DNA of 64,000 nt from NCBI RefSeq assembly GCF_934630535.1, contig NZ_CAKTVU010000004.1, positions 62,001 to 126,000 on the forward strand, given 5' to 3'. The DNA comes from an uncultured Senegalimassilia sp. Lineage in GTDB: Bacteria; Actinomycetota; Coriobacteriia; Coriobacteriales; Eggerthellaceae. Positions within the stretch are counted from its first letter, which is position 1. The number at the start of each line of letters is the position of its first letter. The notes beneath the pieces are model-generated. The model had not been told where the DNA came from and searched no databases. It saw only the letters and a list, made by a program, of their open reading frames with translations. Made by a program: the position numbers and the translations under genes. Below are positions 24,594 through 32,710 of this stretch, piece by piece.

Positions 24594-25112
24594 CTATTCA
24601 GCAGCCTCTTCGCCCTCAGCGGCCTCAGCCTCAGCGGCGGCCTCGGCGGCAGCAGCCTCAGCGGCCTCCTTGGCCTTGCGCTCTGCGGCAGCGGCCTCGA
24701 GCTTCTGCTGCTCGGCAATGCGCTTGGCCTTCTCCTCGGCAGCAGCCTTGTAAGCGGCAGCCTTCTCAGCCTTGCGAGCAGCCTTCTTGGAGCCGGTGGC
24801 CTCCTGCTTCTTGGCCTCGGGCTTCACGTAAGCGGCGCGCACCTCGTCGGTGACGATGGTGTTGACGAGAGCCATCACGCCGGACTTGCGGTTAGCGGCC
24901 TGGTTCTTGTGGATAACGCCCTTGGAGACGGCCTTGTCGAGCAGACGGCAAGCGTACAGACCCTTGGCGTAAGCAGCAGTTGCGTCGCCGGCGGCAACGG
25001 CCTCGCGTGCAGCGCGCACAGCGGTCTTCAGCTCGGACTTGATGGCGCGGTTGCGCTGACGGGACTTCTCGTTGGTGATGTTGCGCTTCTTCTGGCTCTT
25101 GATGTTTGCCAT
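24594..25112 (-). CDS. rpsT: 30S ribosomal protein S20 with long Ala/Lys/Glu tail
   Basis: Residues 1-87 are an ordinary S20: MANIKSQKKRNITNEKSRQR, then AACRLLDKAVSKGVIHKNQ-like sequence and ANRKSGVMALVN. S20 binds 16S rRNA early in 30S assembly. The total of 172 aa is about twice the family norm: from about residue 95 a tail of nearly only Ala, Lys, Glu, Gln and Arg runs to the stop and should form one charged helix or a disordered arm, turning acidic at the end (EAAEGEEAAE). AAGGAG is 8 nt before ATG 25112. It is divergent from the next gene. The 373-nt gap to 25485 holds its leader and the palindrome noted below. Confidence 0.93.
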   Translation of the reverse strand: MANIKSQKKRNITNEKSRQRNRAIKSELKTAVRAAREAVAAGDATAAYAKGLYACRLLDKAVSKGVIHKNQAANRKSGVMALVNTIVTDEVRAAYVKPEAKKQEATGSKKAARKAEKAAAYKAAAEEKAKRIAEQQKLEAAAAERKAKEAAEAAAAEAAAEAEAAEGEEAAE

Positions 25113-25427
25113 TGTGAAACTCCTTCGTTCTAACGTGGTTTCGCCGTTTCGGCTTGCTTTGCGCATTCGGCGCAGCTGCGAAGGAGTGGGAGAGATGCAC
25201 AGGTGACGGATTGGCATATGGCTTCGTGCGCACAGCGCAAAAGCGTTCATATGCGGGAATGGACAGGATTTCCCATTCAGCTAGCCAATCGGCCACCCGG
25301 CACCACGATGATCCTTCATGCAGCCTTGTCTGCGGATGCCCTGCGTAGATTGCAAGGCCGCGCATATACCGGATACGCAATGAGATAGAATACCCGATAT
25401 CGCATGGTTTTGCATCTATTGATTTGC

Positions 25428-25458
25428 AGTTGTGCAGAACAATGCACAACTCGATAAC
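25428..25458 (+). promoter_or_regulatory. Palindromic operator and candidate promoter of the CxxCH lipoprotein gene
   Basis: AGTTGTGCA (25428-25436) and TGCACAACT (25443-25451) form a perfect 9-bp inverted repeat with a 6-nt spacer. TTGTGC (25430-25435) and GATAAC (25453-25458), 17 nt apart, could be the promoter, so a protein on the palindrome would cover the -35. No other gene-like content was seen in 25113-25427. Confidence 0.5.
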
Positions 25459-25485
25459 GCATTTTCTCTTGAAAGGGGTTGGATA

Positions 25486-25911
25486 ATGAACGCTCGAAAG
25501 GTTGTCATCTCCGCAAGCGCAGCCTGTGCGCTTGCAATGGCGTTGGCACTTGTCGGCTGCGGGTCCGGCCAACATGAGGCCATCGACCAGGGGCAGGATT
25601 GCTCCAGCTGCCACTCCGGCAGCAAGCAGGTCTACGACGACGCAACCCCTTCGTCCGCCGTGCAATCGAACGGCTCCGTGTCGGTCCGAACCTCCGCCGA
25701 TCAGGTTCTGGTCTGCAAGCCCATCTTCGTTACCCAGGACGGTTCGAAGTTCGTTCCCGAACAGGTCTCTTCGGTGAAGGTGGTCGACGGTTCGGCCCAG
25801 GTGCAGCTGTCCGAGGGCACTTGGGCGCTTTGCACGACCGGGACAGACGTCAAAGCCCAGCTCGTCACCGTGTCGCCGGAGGCGTCGGGCCCCGCTGACG
25901 TGGAATTGTAG
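25486..25911 (+). CDS. Putative lipoprotein with one CxxCH heme-attachment motif
   Basis: The 141-aa protein has a lipoprotein signal peptide (basic MNARK, hydrophobic core, lipobox LVGC with Cys25). Directly after the anchor, residues 39-43 read CSSCH, the c-type cytochrome heme-binding motif. The remaining 90 residues are Ser/Val-rich with two more cysteines (VCKP, ALCTT) and look like a small beta domain. It may be a membrane-anchored monoheme electron carrier, or the motif may be fortuitous; no axial ligand can be assigned. GAAAGGGG lies 7 nt before ATG 25486. It stands alone between rpsT and lepA. The family was not recognised. Confidence 0.75.
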   Translation: MNARKVVISASAACALAMALALVGCGSGQHEAIDQGQDCSSCHSGSKQVYDDATPSSAVQSNGSVSVRTSADQVLVCKPIFVTQDGSKFVPEQVSSVKVVDGSAQVQLSEGTWALCTTGTDVKAQLVTVSPEASGPADVEL

Positions 25912-25940
25912 TGCTATGGCGGCAGGGAACGGCCGCCAGC

Positions 25941-25949
25941 TGGTAGAAT
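25941..25949 (+). promoter_or_regulatory. Candidate promoter of lepA
   Basis: TGG-TAGAAT (25941-25949) is an extended -10. The -35 position is GC-rich and poor. It lies just downstream of a GGCGGC/GCCGCC hairpin that may end the lipoprotein transcript. Confidence 0.45.
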
Positions 25950-25970
25950 CCGTTTCTATGCAAACATTAT

Positions 25971-26038
25971 GGTTGCACGCCGGAGGCGCATCATGCGCGG
26001 TGCGGGGGCTCCCGCCTGCATAGCGTCGGCGTGCAACC
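25971..26038 (+). ncRNA. Structured 5' leader of lepA (three-way-junction-like)
   Basis: GGTTGCACGCCG (25971-25982) and CGGCGTGCAACC (26027-26038) pair perfectly over 12 bp. The 44-nt interior can form two further stems, GCGC-ATCAT-GCGC and GCGGG-GGCT-CCCGC, giving a three-way junction between the promoter and the lepA start codon at 26076. No known riboswitch consensus was recognised and no terminator follows, so any control would be translational or on stability. Confidence 0.5.
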
Positions 26039-26075
26039 GTCGCAATAACACGGCGTTAAGAAAGCAAGAGGGGAC

Positions 26076-27878
26076 ATGACCGACCCATCGCATATCCGAA
26101 ACTTCAGCATTATCGCCCATATCGACCATGGTAAGTCCACGCTCTCCGATCGCGTCTTGGAGATGACCGGCACCGTGGCTCATCGCGACATGCAGGCCCA
26201 GCTGCTTGACAGCATGGACATCGAGCGCGAACGCGGCATCACCATCAAAAGCCAGGCCGTTCGCGTGAACTACACCGCTGATGATGGCGAAACCTACCAG
26301 TTCAACCTCATCGACACGCCGGGTCATGTCGACTTCACCTATGAGGTCAGCCGCAGCCTGGCCGCATGCGAAGGTGCCGTGCTCGTGGTCGACGCCACCC
26401 AAGGCGTCGAGGCGCAGACGGTGGCCAACGCCATGATGGCCATGAACGCCAACCTCGAGATCATCCCGCTCATCAACAAGATCGACCTGCCCAGCGCCGA
26501 GCCCGAGCGCGTCAAGGCAGAGATCGAGGACGGCCTTGCCATCCCGGCCGACGACGCCGTCCTGGCCAGCGGCAAAACCGGCGTGGGCGTGCATGACCTG
26601 CTGGAGGCCGTGGTCTACAACATCCCCGCGCCCCAAGGCGATGCGGACGCCCCGTTGCGCGCGCTCATCTTCGACAGCTACTTCGATCCGTATCGCGGCG
26701 TCGTGGCGCTCGTGCGCGTGGTCGATGGCGCCATGCGCAAAGGCCAGAAGCTCAAGCTCATGGCCAGCGGCAAGATCATCTTGGCCGAAGAGGTGGGAGC
26801 GCGCCATCCCGCCGAGGAGCCGCTGCCGCAGCTCGGCGTGGGCGAGGTCGGCTACCTGGTCACCGGCCTGAAGGACCTTTCCCAGGTGAAGGTGGGCGAT
26901 ACGCTCACGTTGGCCGAGGGCGGCGTCGACGAGCCCCTGCCGGGTTACCGCGAGGCCAAGCCCATGGTGTACACCGGCTTGTTCCCCATCGACTCCGACC
27001 AATACGAGCCGCTCAAAGAGGCGCTTGAGAAGCTCTCCCTCAACGACCCGGCGCTTATTTGGGAGCCGGAGAAGTCCCATGCGCTCGGCTTCGGTTTCCG
27101 CGTAGGCTTTTTGGGCCTGCTGCATATGGAGGTGGTCAAGGAGCGCTTGGAGCGCGAGTTCAACTTGGACCTGCTGGCCACCGCGCCTTCCGTGGAGTAT
27201 CACGTGTTCCGCCAAGGCGGCGAGATGATCAGCCTGCATTCACCGCAGGAGATGCCCGACCCCGGCGAGATCGAGCGCATTGAGGAGCCTTACTTGAAGG
27301 CGAAGATCCTCATCCCGCCCGATTACGTCGGAGCCGTCATGGACCTCACCGTTGCGCGCCGCGGCACGTTCGTCACCATGAACTATCTGTCACAGCACAC
27401 GGTGGAAATGCTCTGGGAGATCCCGCTGTCCGAGCTCATCATGGACTACTTCGACAAGCTCAAGTCCAACACCAAAGGCTATGCCAGCCTTGACTACGAC
27501 TTCGACGGGTACAAGCCGTCGAACCTGGTCAAGCTCGATATCCTGCTTTCCGGCAAGCCCATCGACGCGCTCAGCTTCATCGTGCATCGCGATAAGGCCT
27601 ACGATCGCGGCCGCGTGCTCACCGAAAAGCTCAAGGAGATCATCCCTCGCCAGATGTTCGAGGTTCCCATCCAGGCCGCCATCGGCGGGCGCGTGCTTGC
27701 GCGCGAAACGGTGAAGGCCAAGCGCAAGGACGTGCTTGCGAAGTGCTACGGCGGCGACATCAGCCGCAAGCGCAAGCTGCTTGAGAAGCAGAAGCAGGGC
27801 AAGAAGCGCATGAAGGCCATCGGCAACGTCGAGGTGCCGCAAGAGGCGTTCATGGCTATTTTGAAGGTCGACGATTAG
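26076..27878 (+). CDS. lepA: Elongation factor 4 (LepA), ribosomal back-translocating GTPase
   Basis: The 600-aa translational GTPase has the G1 motif AHIDHGKSTL, the switch region RGITIKSQ, G3 DTPGHVDF and G4 NKIDLP, all in the first 135 residues. Domains II, III and V follow and the LepA-specific C-terminal domain ends with RKRKLLEKQKQGKKRMKAIG. LepA acts on stalled ribosomes and in 30S biogenesis. AGAGGGG precedes ATG 26076. It is followed at 15 nt by a small membrane protein, then dusB and hemW; lepA-hemW-hrcA-dnaJ proximity is common in Gram-positive genomes. Confidence 0.98.
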   Translation: MTDPSHIRNFSIIAHIDHGKSTLSDRVLEMTGTVAHRDMQAQLLDSMDIERERGITIKSQAVRVNYTADDGETYQFNLIDTPGHVDFTYEVSRSLAACEGAVLVVDATQGVEAQTVANAMMAMNANLEIIPLINKIDLPSAEPERVKAEIEDGLAIPADDAVLASGKTGVGVHDLLEAVVYNIPAPQGDADAPLRALIFDSYFDPYRGVVALVRVVDGAMRKGQKLKLMASGKIILAEEVGARHPAEEPLPQLGVGEVGYLVTGLKDLSQVKVGDTLTLAEGGVDEPLPGYREAKPMVYTGLFPIDSDQYEPLKEALEKLSLNDPALIWEPEKSHALGFGFRVGFLGLLHMEVVKERLEREFNLDLLATAPSVEYHVFRQGGEMISLHSPQEMPDPGEIERIEEPYLKAKILIPPDYVGAVMDLTVARRGTFVTMNYLSQHTVEMLWEIPLSELIMDYFDKLKSNTKGYASLDYDFDGYKPSNLVKLDILLSGKPIDALSFIVHRDKAYDRGRVLTEKLKEIIPRQMFEVPIQAAIGGRVLARETVKAKRKDVLAKCYGGDISRKRKLLEKQKQGKKRMKAIGNVEVPQEAFMAILKVDD

Positions 27879-27893
27879 GGGCTGTTGCGAAAT

Positions 27894-28088
27894 ATGGGCG
27901 CAAAGCGCGACGAATACAACTGGTTGGACGACGCGTTCGACGATAAGAAGGCTCGCGAAGAGCTCGAGCGGGCGCAACGGGGCGGCACGAAGGCCGCTGG
28001 CGTGGGCTGCATCGTGGTGGTGCTTGCCCTTGTCGTGCTGCTCGTGTTCACGCTCGTTTCCGGCGTGAGCATCCTGTCTGCGATGTAG
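27894..28088 (+). CDS. Small single-pass membrane protein of unknown function
   Basis: The 64-aa product has a charged N-terminal half (NWLDDAFDDKKAREELERAQR), then one hydrophobic helix (CIVVVLALVVLLVFTLV) reaching almost to the C-terminus, so a cytosolic N-terminal domain with a tail anchor is likely. ATG 27894 is preferred; TTG 27885 is also in frame. The only ribosome-site candidate is a G-run at 27880-27883. It sits tightly between lepA and dusB, supporting that it is real. The family was not recognised. Confidence 0.65.
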   Translation: MGAKRDEYNWLDDAFDDKKAREELERAQRGGTKAAGVGCIVVVLALVVLLVFTLVSGVSILSAM

Positions 28089-28097
28089 GGCGGTCCC

Positions 28098-29069
28098 ATG
28101 TACGATTTCTTCCGACGCCATCGCCTTCTGCTTGCGCCTATGGCGGGCGTTTCAGACATGGCGTTTCGCACGCTGTGCCGCGAGCAGGGCGCCGATCTGA
28201 CGTACACCGAAATGGTGTCCGCTAAAGGCCTTTCATATGCCAATGAGAAAACGCGTCATCTGCTCGATTTGGCGCAAGGGGAGGACATGGTGGCTGTGCA
28301 GCTGTTCGGCCACGAGCCCGACACCATGGCTTCCCAAGCCGCTTGGATCGAGCAGGTCATGGGCGAGAATCTCGCCTATATCGACATCAACATGGGTTGC
28401 CCCGCGCGCAAGATCGTCACGAAAGGCGATGGCAGCGCGCTTATGCGCGATCCGGACCTGGCCGCCTCCATCGTGTCTGCGGTAAGCCGGGCGGTGGAAC
28501 ATCCCGTTACCGTGAAGTTCCGCCGTGGTTGGGCCATGGGCTGCGAAACGGCTCCCGAATTCGCGGTTCGCATGCAGGATGCCGGGGCCGCTGCGGTCGC
28601 GGTGCACGGCCGTTATGCCGAGCAGCTGTATCGCGGGTGCGCCGATTGGGGCGTCATCGCGCGCGTCAAGCAGGCGGTGGATGTGCCGGTGGTCGGCAAC
28701 GGCGACGTCAAATGCGGCGCCGATGCCGTGGCCATCACTCGCGAAACCGGTTGCGACGCCGTCATGATCGCGCGTGCCGCAGAGGGCAATCCCTGGATAT
28801 TCTCCCAGGCCAGCGCGGCCCTTGCGGGTTCGGCGGAGCCTTGTGCGCCTACCGTCGAGCAGCGCATCGCCATGGCCCGACGCCATGCGCGGCTGCTCGC
28901 GCAGCGCGAGGGCCGCAACATCGTTCGCATGCGAAAGCACGCCATGTGGTATATGACGGGCCTTCCCGGCGCCGCTGCGGCGCGCGGGAAGATCAACGCG
29001 TGCGTGGGCGTCGACGATTTCGATGCCGTGTTCGACGAGTTGCTCGAGATTGCGGGAAGCCATGCATGA
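28098..29069 (+). CDS. dusB: tRNA-dihydrouridine synthase
   Basis: The 323-aa FMN enzyme reduces uridines in tRNA D-loops. It begins LLLAPMAGVSDMAFRTLCRE, the FMN-binding start, and has NMGCPARKIVTKGDGSAL with the catalytic cysteine, VKFRRGW, VHGRYAEQLYRG and GNGDV. The pattern fits the DusB-like class of Gram-positive bacteria; the exact target uridine is not predictable. ATG 28098 lies 9 nt after the small membrane protein. The last 8 nt overlap hemW. Confidence 0.93.
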   Translation: MYDFFRRHRLLLAPMAGVSDMAFRTLCREQGADLTYTEMVSAKGLSYANEKTRHLLDLAQGEDMVAVQLFGHEPDTMASQAAWIEQVMGENLAYIDINMGCPARKIVTKGDGSALMRDPDLAASIVSAVSRAVEHPVTVKFRRGWAMGCETAPEFAVRMQDAGAAAVAVHGRYAEQLYRGCADWGVIARVKQAVDVPVVGNGDVKCGADAVAITRETGCDAVMIARAAEGNPWIFSQASAALAGSAEPCAPTVEQRIAMARRHARLLAQREGRNIVRMRKHAMWYMTGLPGAAAARGKINACVGVDDFDAVFDELLEIAGSHA

Positions 29070-30168
29070 TCCTTACCGCGCGCTGTATCTGCACCTGCCG
29101 TTTTGCGTGAAACGCTGCAGCTACTGCGATTTCGCCACCGCCGCCGTGCCCGCGGACAGCTCGCAGATCGATGATTACGTGGAGGATCTGTGCCTGCAGA
29201 TCCGCCGTAAGTCCAAAGAAGGGGAGCTTGGCAGCATCTCGACGGTGTATCTGGGCGGCGGCACCCCTTCCCATGTGGGTATGGCGCGGCTGTCCATGCT
29301 GCTGTACACCCTGGGGCTCTCCATGCGCCTGGAACCCGACGTGGAATGCACTATGGAGGCGAATCCCGAAAGCCTTACCTCTTCCATGGTTCGTGACATC
29401 TGGGCGCTTGGCGTCAACAGGCTCTCCATCGGCGTGCAAAGCTTCGATGACCATGTGCTTAACATCTTAGGACGCGCCCATGATGCGCAAGGTGCGAAGC
29501 AGGCTATCGCATATGCACGGGAGAGGTTCGACAACGTCAGCGTCGACCTTATGTGCGGCATTCCCGGGCAAAGCATCGAATCGTTCGAGGACGGTGTGAA
29601 AACGGCCATCGAGTGCGGCGTTTCGCACATCAGCGTATACCCCCTCACCATCGAGCCGCACACGCCCTTCGATGCCATGGTCTTGTCCGGGCAGATCGAA
29701 GAGCCCGATGATGACGTCGAGGCCGAGCATATGCAGGTTGCTGCGCGTATCCTCTCGCAGGCCGGCTATGCGCGCTACGAAGTCGCAAGCTATGCGAAAC
29801 CCGGGTTCGAGTGCCGCCACAACATCGCGTATTGGACCGGCGTTCCCTATCTTGGCCTGGGGCGCAGCGCAGCTAGCATGACGCAGAACGCCGAGCGGCG
29901 CATGCGCGTGCAGGACGGACAAGTCACCGACGATCTTGATGCCAGGGAAATGGTTGCCGAGGACATGATGCTGGGAATGCGCATGTCCCGTGGCATTTCC
30001 GATGAATTGGTGCAACGCGCCGCGCAGCTGCTCCCGAAAACCTTGGAGACGCTGGCGGAGCTGGCTGAGACGGGGTTGTGCGAGCACGTCGACGGCCTGT
30101 GGCGGCCTACCGAGCGCGGGTGGTTGTGCGGTAATCAGCTTTACGGCGCCCTGTTCGATTTAGCATAG
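29062..30168 (+). CDS. hemW: HemW, radical-SAM heme chaperone (coproporphyrinogen oxidase-like)
   Basis: The 368-aa protein has the radical SAM cluster motif at C15, C19 and C22 (PFCVKRCSYCDF), then YLGGGTPS, EANPESL, RLSIGVQSFDD and GIPGQ, the HemN/HemW order. HemW proteins bind heme and insert it into target proteins and are often misnamed HemN; the first residues lack the extra features of genuine HemN. ATG 29062 overlaps the dusB stop. A role in heme handling fits a cytochrome-rich lineage, but no heme biosynthesis gene is nearby. Confidence 0.92.
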   Translation: MHDPYRALYLHLPFCVKRCSYCDFATAAVPADSSQIDDYVEDLCLQIRRKSKEGELGSISTVYLGGGTPSHVGMARLSMLLYTLGLSMRLEPDVECTMEANPESLTSSMVRDIWALGVNRLSIGVQSFDDHVLNILGRAHDAQGAKQAIAYARERFDNVSVDLMCGIPGQSIESFEDGVKTAIECGVSHISVYPLTIEPHTPFDAMVLSGQIEEPDDDVEAEHMQVAARILSQAGYARYEVASYAKPGFECRHNIAYWTGVPYLGLGRSAASMTQNAERRMRVQDGQVTDDLDAREMVAEDMMLGMRMSRGISDELVQRAAQLLPKTLETLAELAETGLCEHVDGLWRPTERGWLCGNQLYGALFDLA

Positions 30169-30201
30169 GGAGTAGCCGTTTCTTACGATTCGGTGCAATA
30201 T

Positions 30202-30228
30202 TTAGCACTCACATCATCTCGCTGCTAA
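30202..30228 (+). promoter_or_regulatory. CIRCE-like HrcA operator
   Basis: TTAGCACTC (30202-30210), 9-nt spacer, CGCTGCTAA (30220-30228). The left arm is the exact CIRCE half-site; the right arm matches GAGTGCTAA at 6 of 9 positions, its first three bases differing. It lies 56 nt before hrcA and implies autorepression of hrcA-dnaJ. Confidence 0.8.
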
Positions 30229-30283
30229 TATTAGCTGTTACGAAATGGTTATACCGTAGTGGGTGAAAGGATGGTGGGGAAGC

Positions 30284-31300
30284 GTGCTTTCGGATAGGCG
30301 TCAAAAAGTGCTTGCAGCGCTGATCGAGGAATACGTCGCGCGCGCTCTGCCGGTAGGTTCGCGCACGCTTACCGAACGTTACCAGCTCGGCGTAAGCCCT
30401 GCGACCGTGCGCAACGAGCTTTCGGTTCTCGAGGATGGGGGCTATATCGCCCAGCCGCATACCTCTGCGGGCAGGATCCCCACCGACCAAGGCTACCGCG
30501 CCTTCGTCGACGACCTGCTCTCTCAGGAAGGCGGCGAACAAGAGGACGAGCGTTGCCAGGAGGCGGCTGACAAGCTCAGGAAAAGCGCTTCGGAGCTTGA
30601 CGATCTGGTCGAGCAGACCTCCGAAGCCCTAACGCGCCTTACCGACTGCCTGTCCATCGTGCTCGCCCCGTCGGTGCTCGATCTGCATATCAAGCAGCTT
30701 TCGCTCATCTCGTTGACGCCCACCAACGCACTCGTCGTGGTGGTCACCGAAGACGGCCAGGTGTTCAATCGCCATATGGATTTCGCCGAAGAGGTTTCCA
30801 GCGACGAATTGGCCCGCGTGCAGCATCTGCTCAACGAGGTGTTCGGCGGCAACACGCTGCACGATATAGAGCACGGTTTGGGCCGGGGCATGTCGGAGGC
30901 GTTCGCCGATCCGCTCGTGCGCATGACGCTCGACGAGGTGCTCTCGTGCCTGCGGGAAGGCGAAGGCTCGCGCGCGCATAGCCTTGGGTTCAGCGCGTTG
31001 CTGTCTCAGCCCGAGTTCAGCCAATCGCAAGCGGTGCTTCCCGTCATGCAGGTGCTCGAGGACGACACGGTGCTGTTGCATATCCTTGACGACACGGCAT
31101 GCCAGGCAGATGGCCGCCCAACGGTGCGCATCGGATCGGAGAACCAGGCTTCCCAGCTCTCCGGCGTTTCGGTGGTGGCCAGCCGGTACGGTCGCGGGGA
31201 TTCCGCCGGCGTGGTGGCGGTCATCGGCCCTACGCGCATGGACTATTCGAAGGTATTACGCGCGGTCCGCATCGCGGGCACTGCGCTCGGTGATTTGTAG
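30284..31300 (+). CDS. hrcA: Heat-inducible transcription repressor HrcA
   Basis: The 338-aa repressor binds CIRCE operators of chaperone genes and is kept active by GroEL in studied species. The N-terminal winged helix reads LSDRRQKVLAALIEEYV, LPVGSRTL and SPATVRNELSVLEDGGYI, followed by HTSAGRIPTDQGYR. The C-terminal regulatory domain has VFGGNTLHDI and VASRYGRG. GTG 30284 is chosen because GGTGGGGA ends just before it; GTG 30263 would add seven residues. It is followed by dnaJ with 41 nt between; grpE and dnaK are not here. Confidence 0.96.
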   Translation: MLSDRRQKVLAALIEEYVARALPVGSRTLTERYQLGVSPATVRNELSVLEDGGYIAQPHTSAGRIPTDQGYRAFVDDLLSQEGGEQEDERCQEAADKLRKSASELDDLVEQTSEALTRLTDCLSIVLAPSVLDLHIKQLSLISLTPTNALVVVVTEDGQVFNRHMDFAEEVSSDELARVQHLLNEVFGGNTLHDIEHGLGRGMSEAFADPLVRMTLDEVLSCLREGEGSRAHSLGFSALLSQPEFSQSQAVLPVMQVLEDDTVLLHILDDTACQADGRPTVRIGSENQASQLSGVSVVASRYGRGDSAGVVAVIGPTRMDYSKVLRAVRIAGTALGDL

Positions 31301-31341
31301 GAACCCGGCGGGGCGCCCTGCCGGGGTATGGAAAGGTGGAT

Positions 31342-32472
31342 ATGGCCGCTATGGCGAAGGACTTGTACGAAGTTCTCGGCGTCTCCCGTGATGCCACGGA
31401 GGCGGATATCAAGAAGGCGTTTCGCCGCAAGGCGCGCGAACTGCATCCTGATGTGAACAAGGCCCCCGATGCCGAGGACCAGTTCAAAGAGCTCAACGAA
31501 GCATATGATGTGCTCAGCGACGCGAACAAGCGCGCTCAGTACGACCGCTTCGGCACCGTTCCCGGCGCGGCAGGCGGCGGTAACGGCTATGTCGATTTCG
31601 ACGACTTGTTCGGCGGCGGCTTCGGCGATATCTTCAGCAGCTTCTTCGGCGGTGCTGGAGCGGGCGGTCACCGTCAGCAGCGTACCGATGGCCGCGATAT
31701 GGGCGTCGGGCTGCGCCTGACCCTTGAGGAAGTGGCCACCGGCGCCAAGAAGGAGATCGTCTACGATCGTTTGGCCCCGTGCGCCGATTGCGATGGTTCG
31801 GGCATGGCCGAAGGTGGCAAGCAGGTCACCTGCCCCGAGTGCGGCGGCAAGGGCCGCGTGGTCACCGTTCAGCATACGTTCTTGGGCGATATGCAGACGG
31901 CAACCACCTGCAGCAAATGCAACGGCACCGGGCAAACCATCGACAACCCCTGCCCTGAATGCAACGGCCAAGGCCGTGTGCCCGATCGCCAGCGCGTCAC
32001 GGTCGAGGTTCCCGTCGGCATCCGCGATTCCCAGCAGCTTCGTCTGACCGGCTTCGGCGAAGCCGGCTTGCGCGGCGCGGCTTCCGGCGATCTTATCGTC
32101 ACCTGCCGCATCCAACCCCATGAGTTCTTCGAACGCGACGGCGACGACCTGCATTGCCGCGCCAACGTGTCCATCGTTCAGGCAACGCTCGGCTCCGAGA
32201 TCGAGGTCGACGGCATCTTCGAGGACGAGAAGGTCAAGGTCCGCATTCCCGAAGGCCTGCAAAACGACCAGATCGTGCGCGTGAAGGGCTTCGGCATGCC
32301 GCGATTCCGCAGCGAGGCGCGCGGCGATATGTACGTTCACGTCACCGTGGTCGTGCCGAAGAAGATCACGAAGAAGCAACGAGAGCTGCTCGAGCAACTG
32401 GCCCATGAGATGGGCGAGGACGTTGCCGAGGCTCGCACGCCGCTGCAGAAGCTGCGCGACAAGTTCAACTAG
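31342..32472 (+). CDS. dnaJ: Chaperone DnaJ (type I Hsp40)
   Basis: The 376-aa cochaperone stimulates DnaK ATPase. Domains in order: J domain (KDLYEVLGVSRDATE to YDRFG, with HPD at about residue 38), a Gly/Phe region of about 40 residues, four CxxCxGxG zinc repeats (CADCDGSG, CPECGGKG, CSKCNGTG, CPECNGQG) and two substrate-binding barrels. ATG 31342 follows GGAAAGG by 5 nt; ATG 31351 and GTG 31336 are possible. Cotranscribed with hrcA, so likely heat induced through the CIRCE site. Confidence 0.97.
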   Translation: MAAMAKDLYEVLGVSRDATEADIKKAFRRKARELHPDVNKAPDAEDQFKELNEAYDVLSDANKRAQYDRFGTVPGAAGGGNGYVDFDDLFGGGFGDIFSSFFGGAGAGGHRQQRTDGRDMGVGLRLTLEEVATGAKKEIVYDRLAPCADCDGSGMAEGGKQVTCPECGGKGRVVTVQHTFLGDMQTATTCSKCNGTGQTIDNPCPECNGQGRVPDRQRVTVEVPVGIRDSQQLRLTGFGEAGLRGAASGDLIVTCRIQPHEFFERDGDDLHCRANVSIVQATLGSEIEVDGIFEDEKVKVRIPEGLQNDQIVRVKGFGMPRFRSEARGDMYVHVTVVVPKKITKKQRELLEQLAHEMGEDVAEARTPLQKLRDKFN

Positions 32473-32515
32473 TCCGTTTCCCCGCTTGGTTTGCAAGCGG
32501 TTCGGCTCGTGTGCG

Positions 32516-32558
32516 ACGCTTTGCGCAACCGCTGATCGGACGGTTGCGCAAAGCGTTT
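32516..32558 (+). terminator. Hairpin after dnaJ
   Basis: ACGCTTTGCGCAACCG (32516-32531) and CGGTTGCGCAAAGCGT (32541-32556) form a perfect 16-bp stem followed by only TTT. Probable terminator with a short U-tract. Downstream, a run of eight G starts near 32597. Nothing gene-like is seen in 32559-32710. Confidence 0.65.
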
Positions 32559-32710
32559 CCGCTCCCTTGCGATCTCGCTCATGCCGTTATGCTTGATGGG
32601 GGGGGTTGGGTGCTGAGCTGTTTCGTTTCACTTCTTCCGTGGTTTCGGTCAAGCAATCCTCATGTGCTCGCATCTGCGCCGAAGCCGTATGCTCAAAGAT
32701 AAGGATTCCC

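Noticed and set aside
24492..25133. Leu/Gly/Ser-rich plus-strand frame over rpsT
   Set aside because: It is the complement of the Ala/Lys/Glu repeat region of rpsT; the repetitive Leu-Gly-Ser pattern follows from that and it lacks a ribosome site.
32590..32620. G-quadruplex candidate (run of eight G followed by TTGGG)
   Set aside because: Only two G-tracts are close together; a four-tract structure is not supported.
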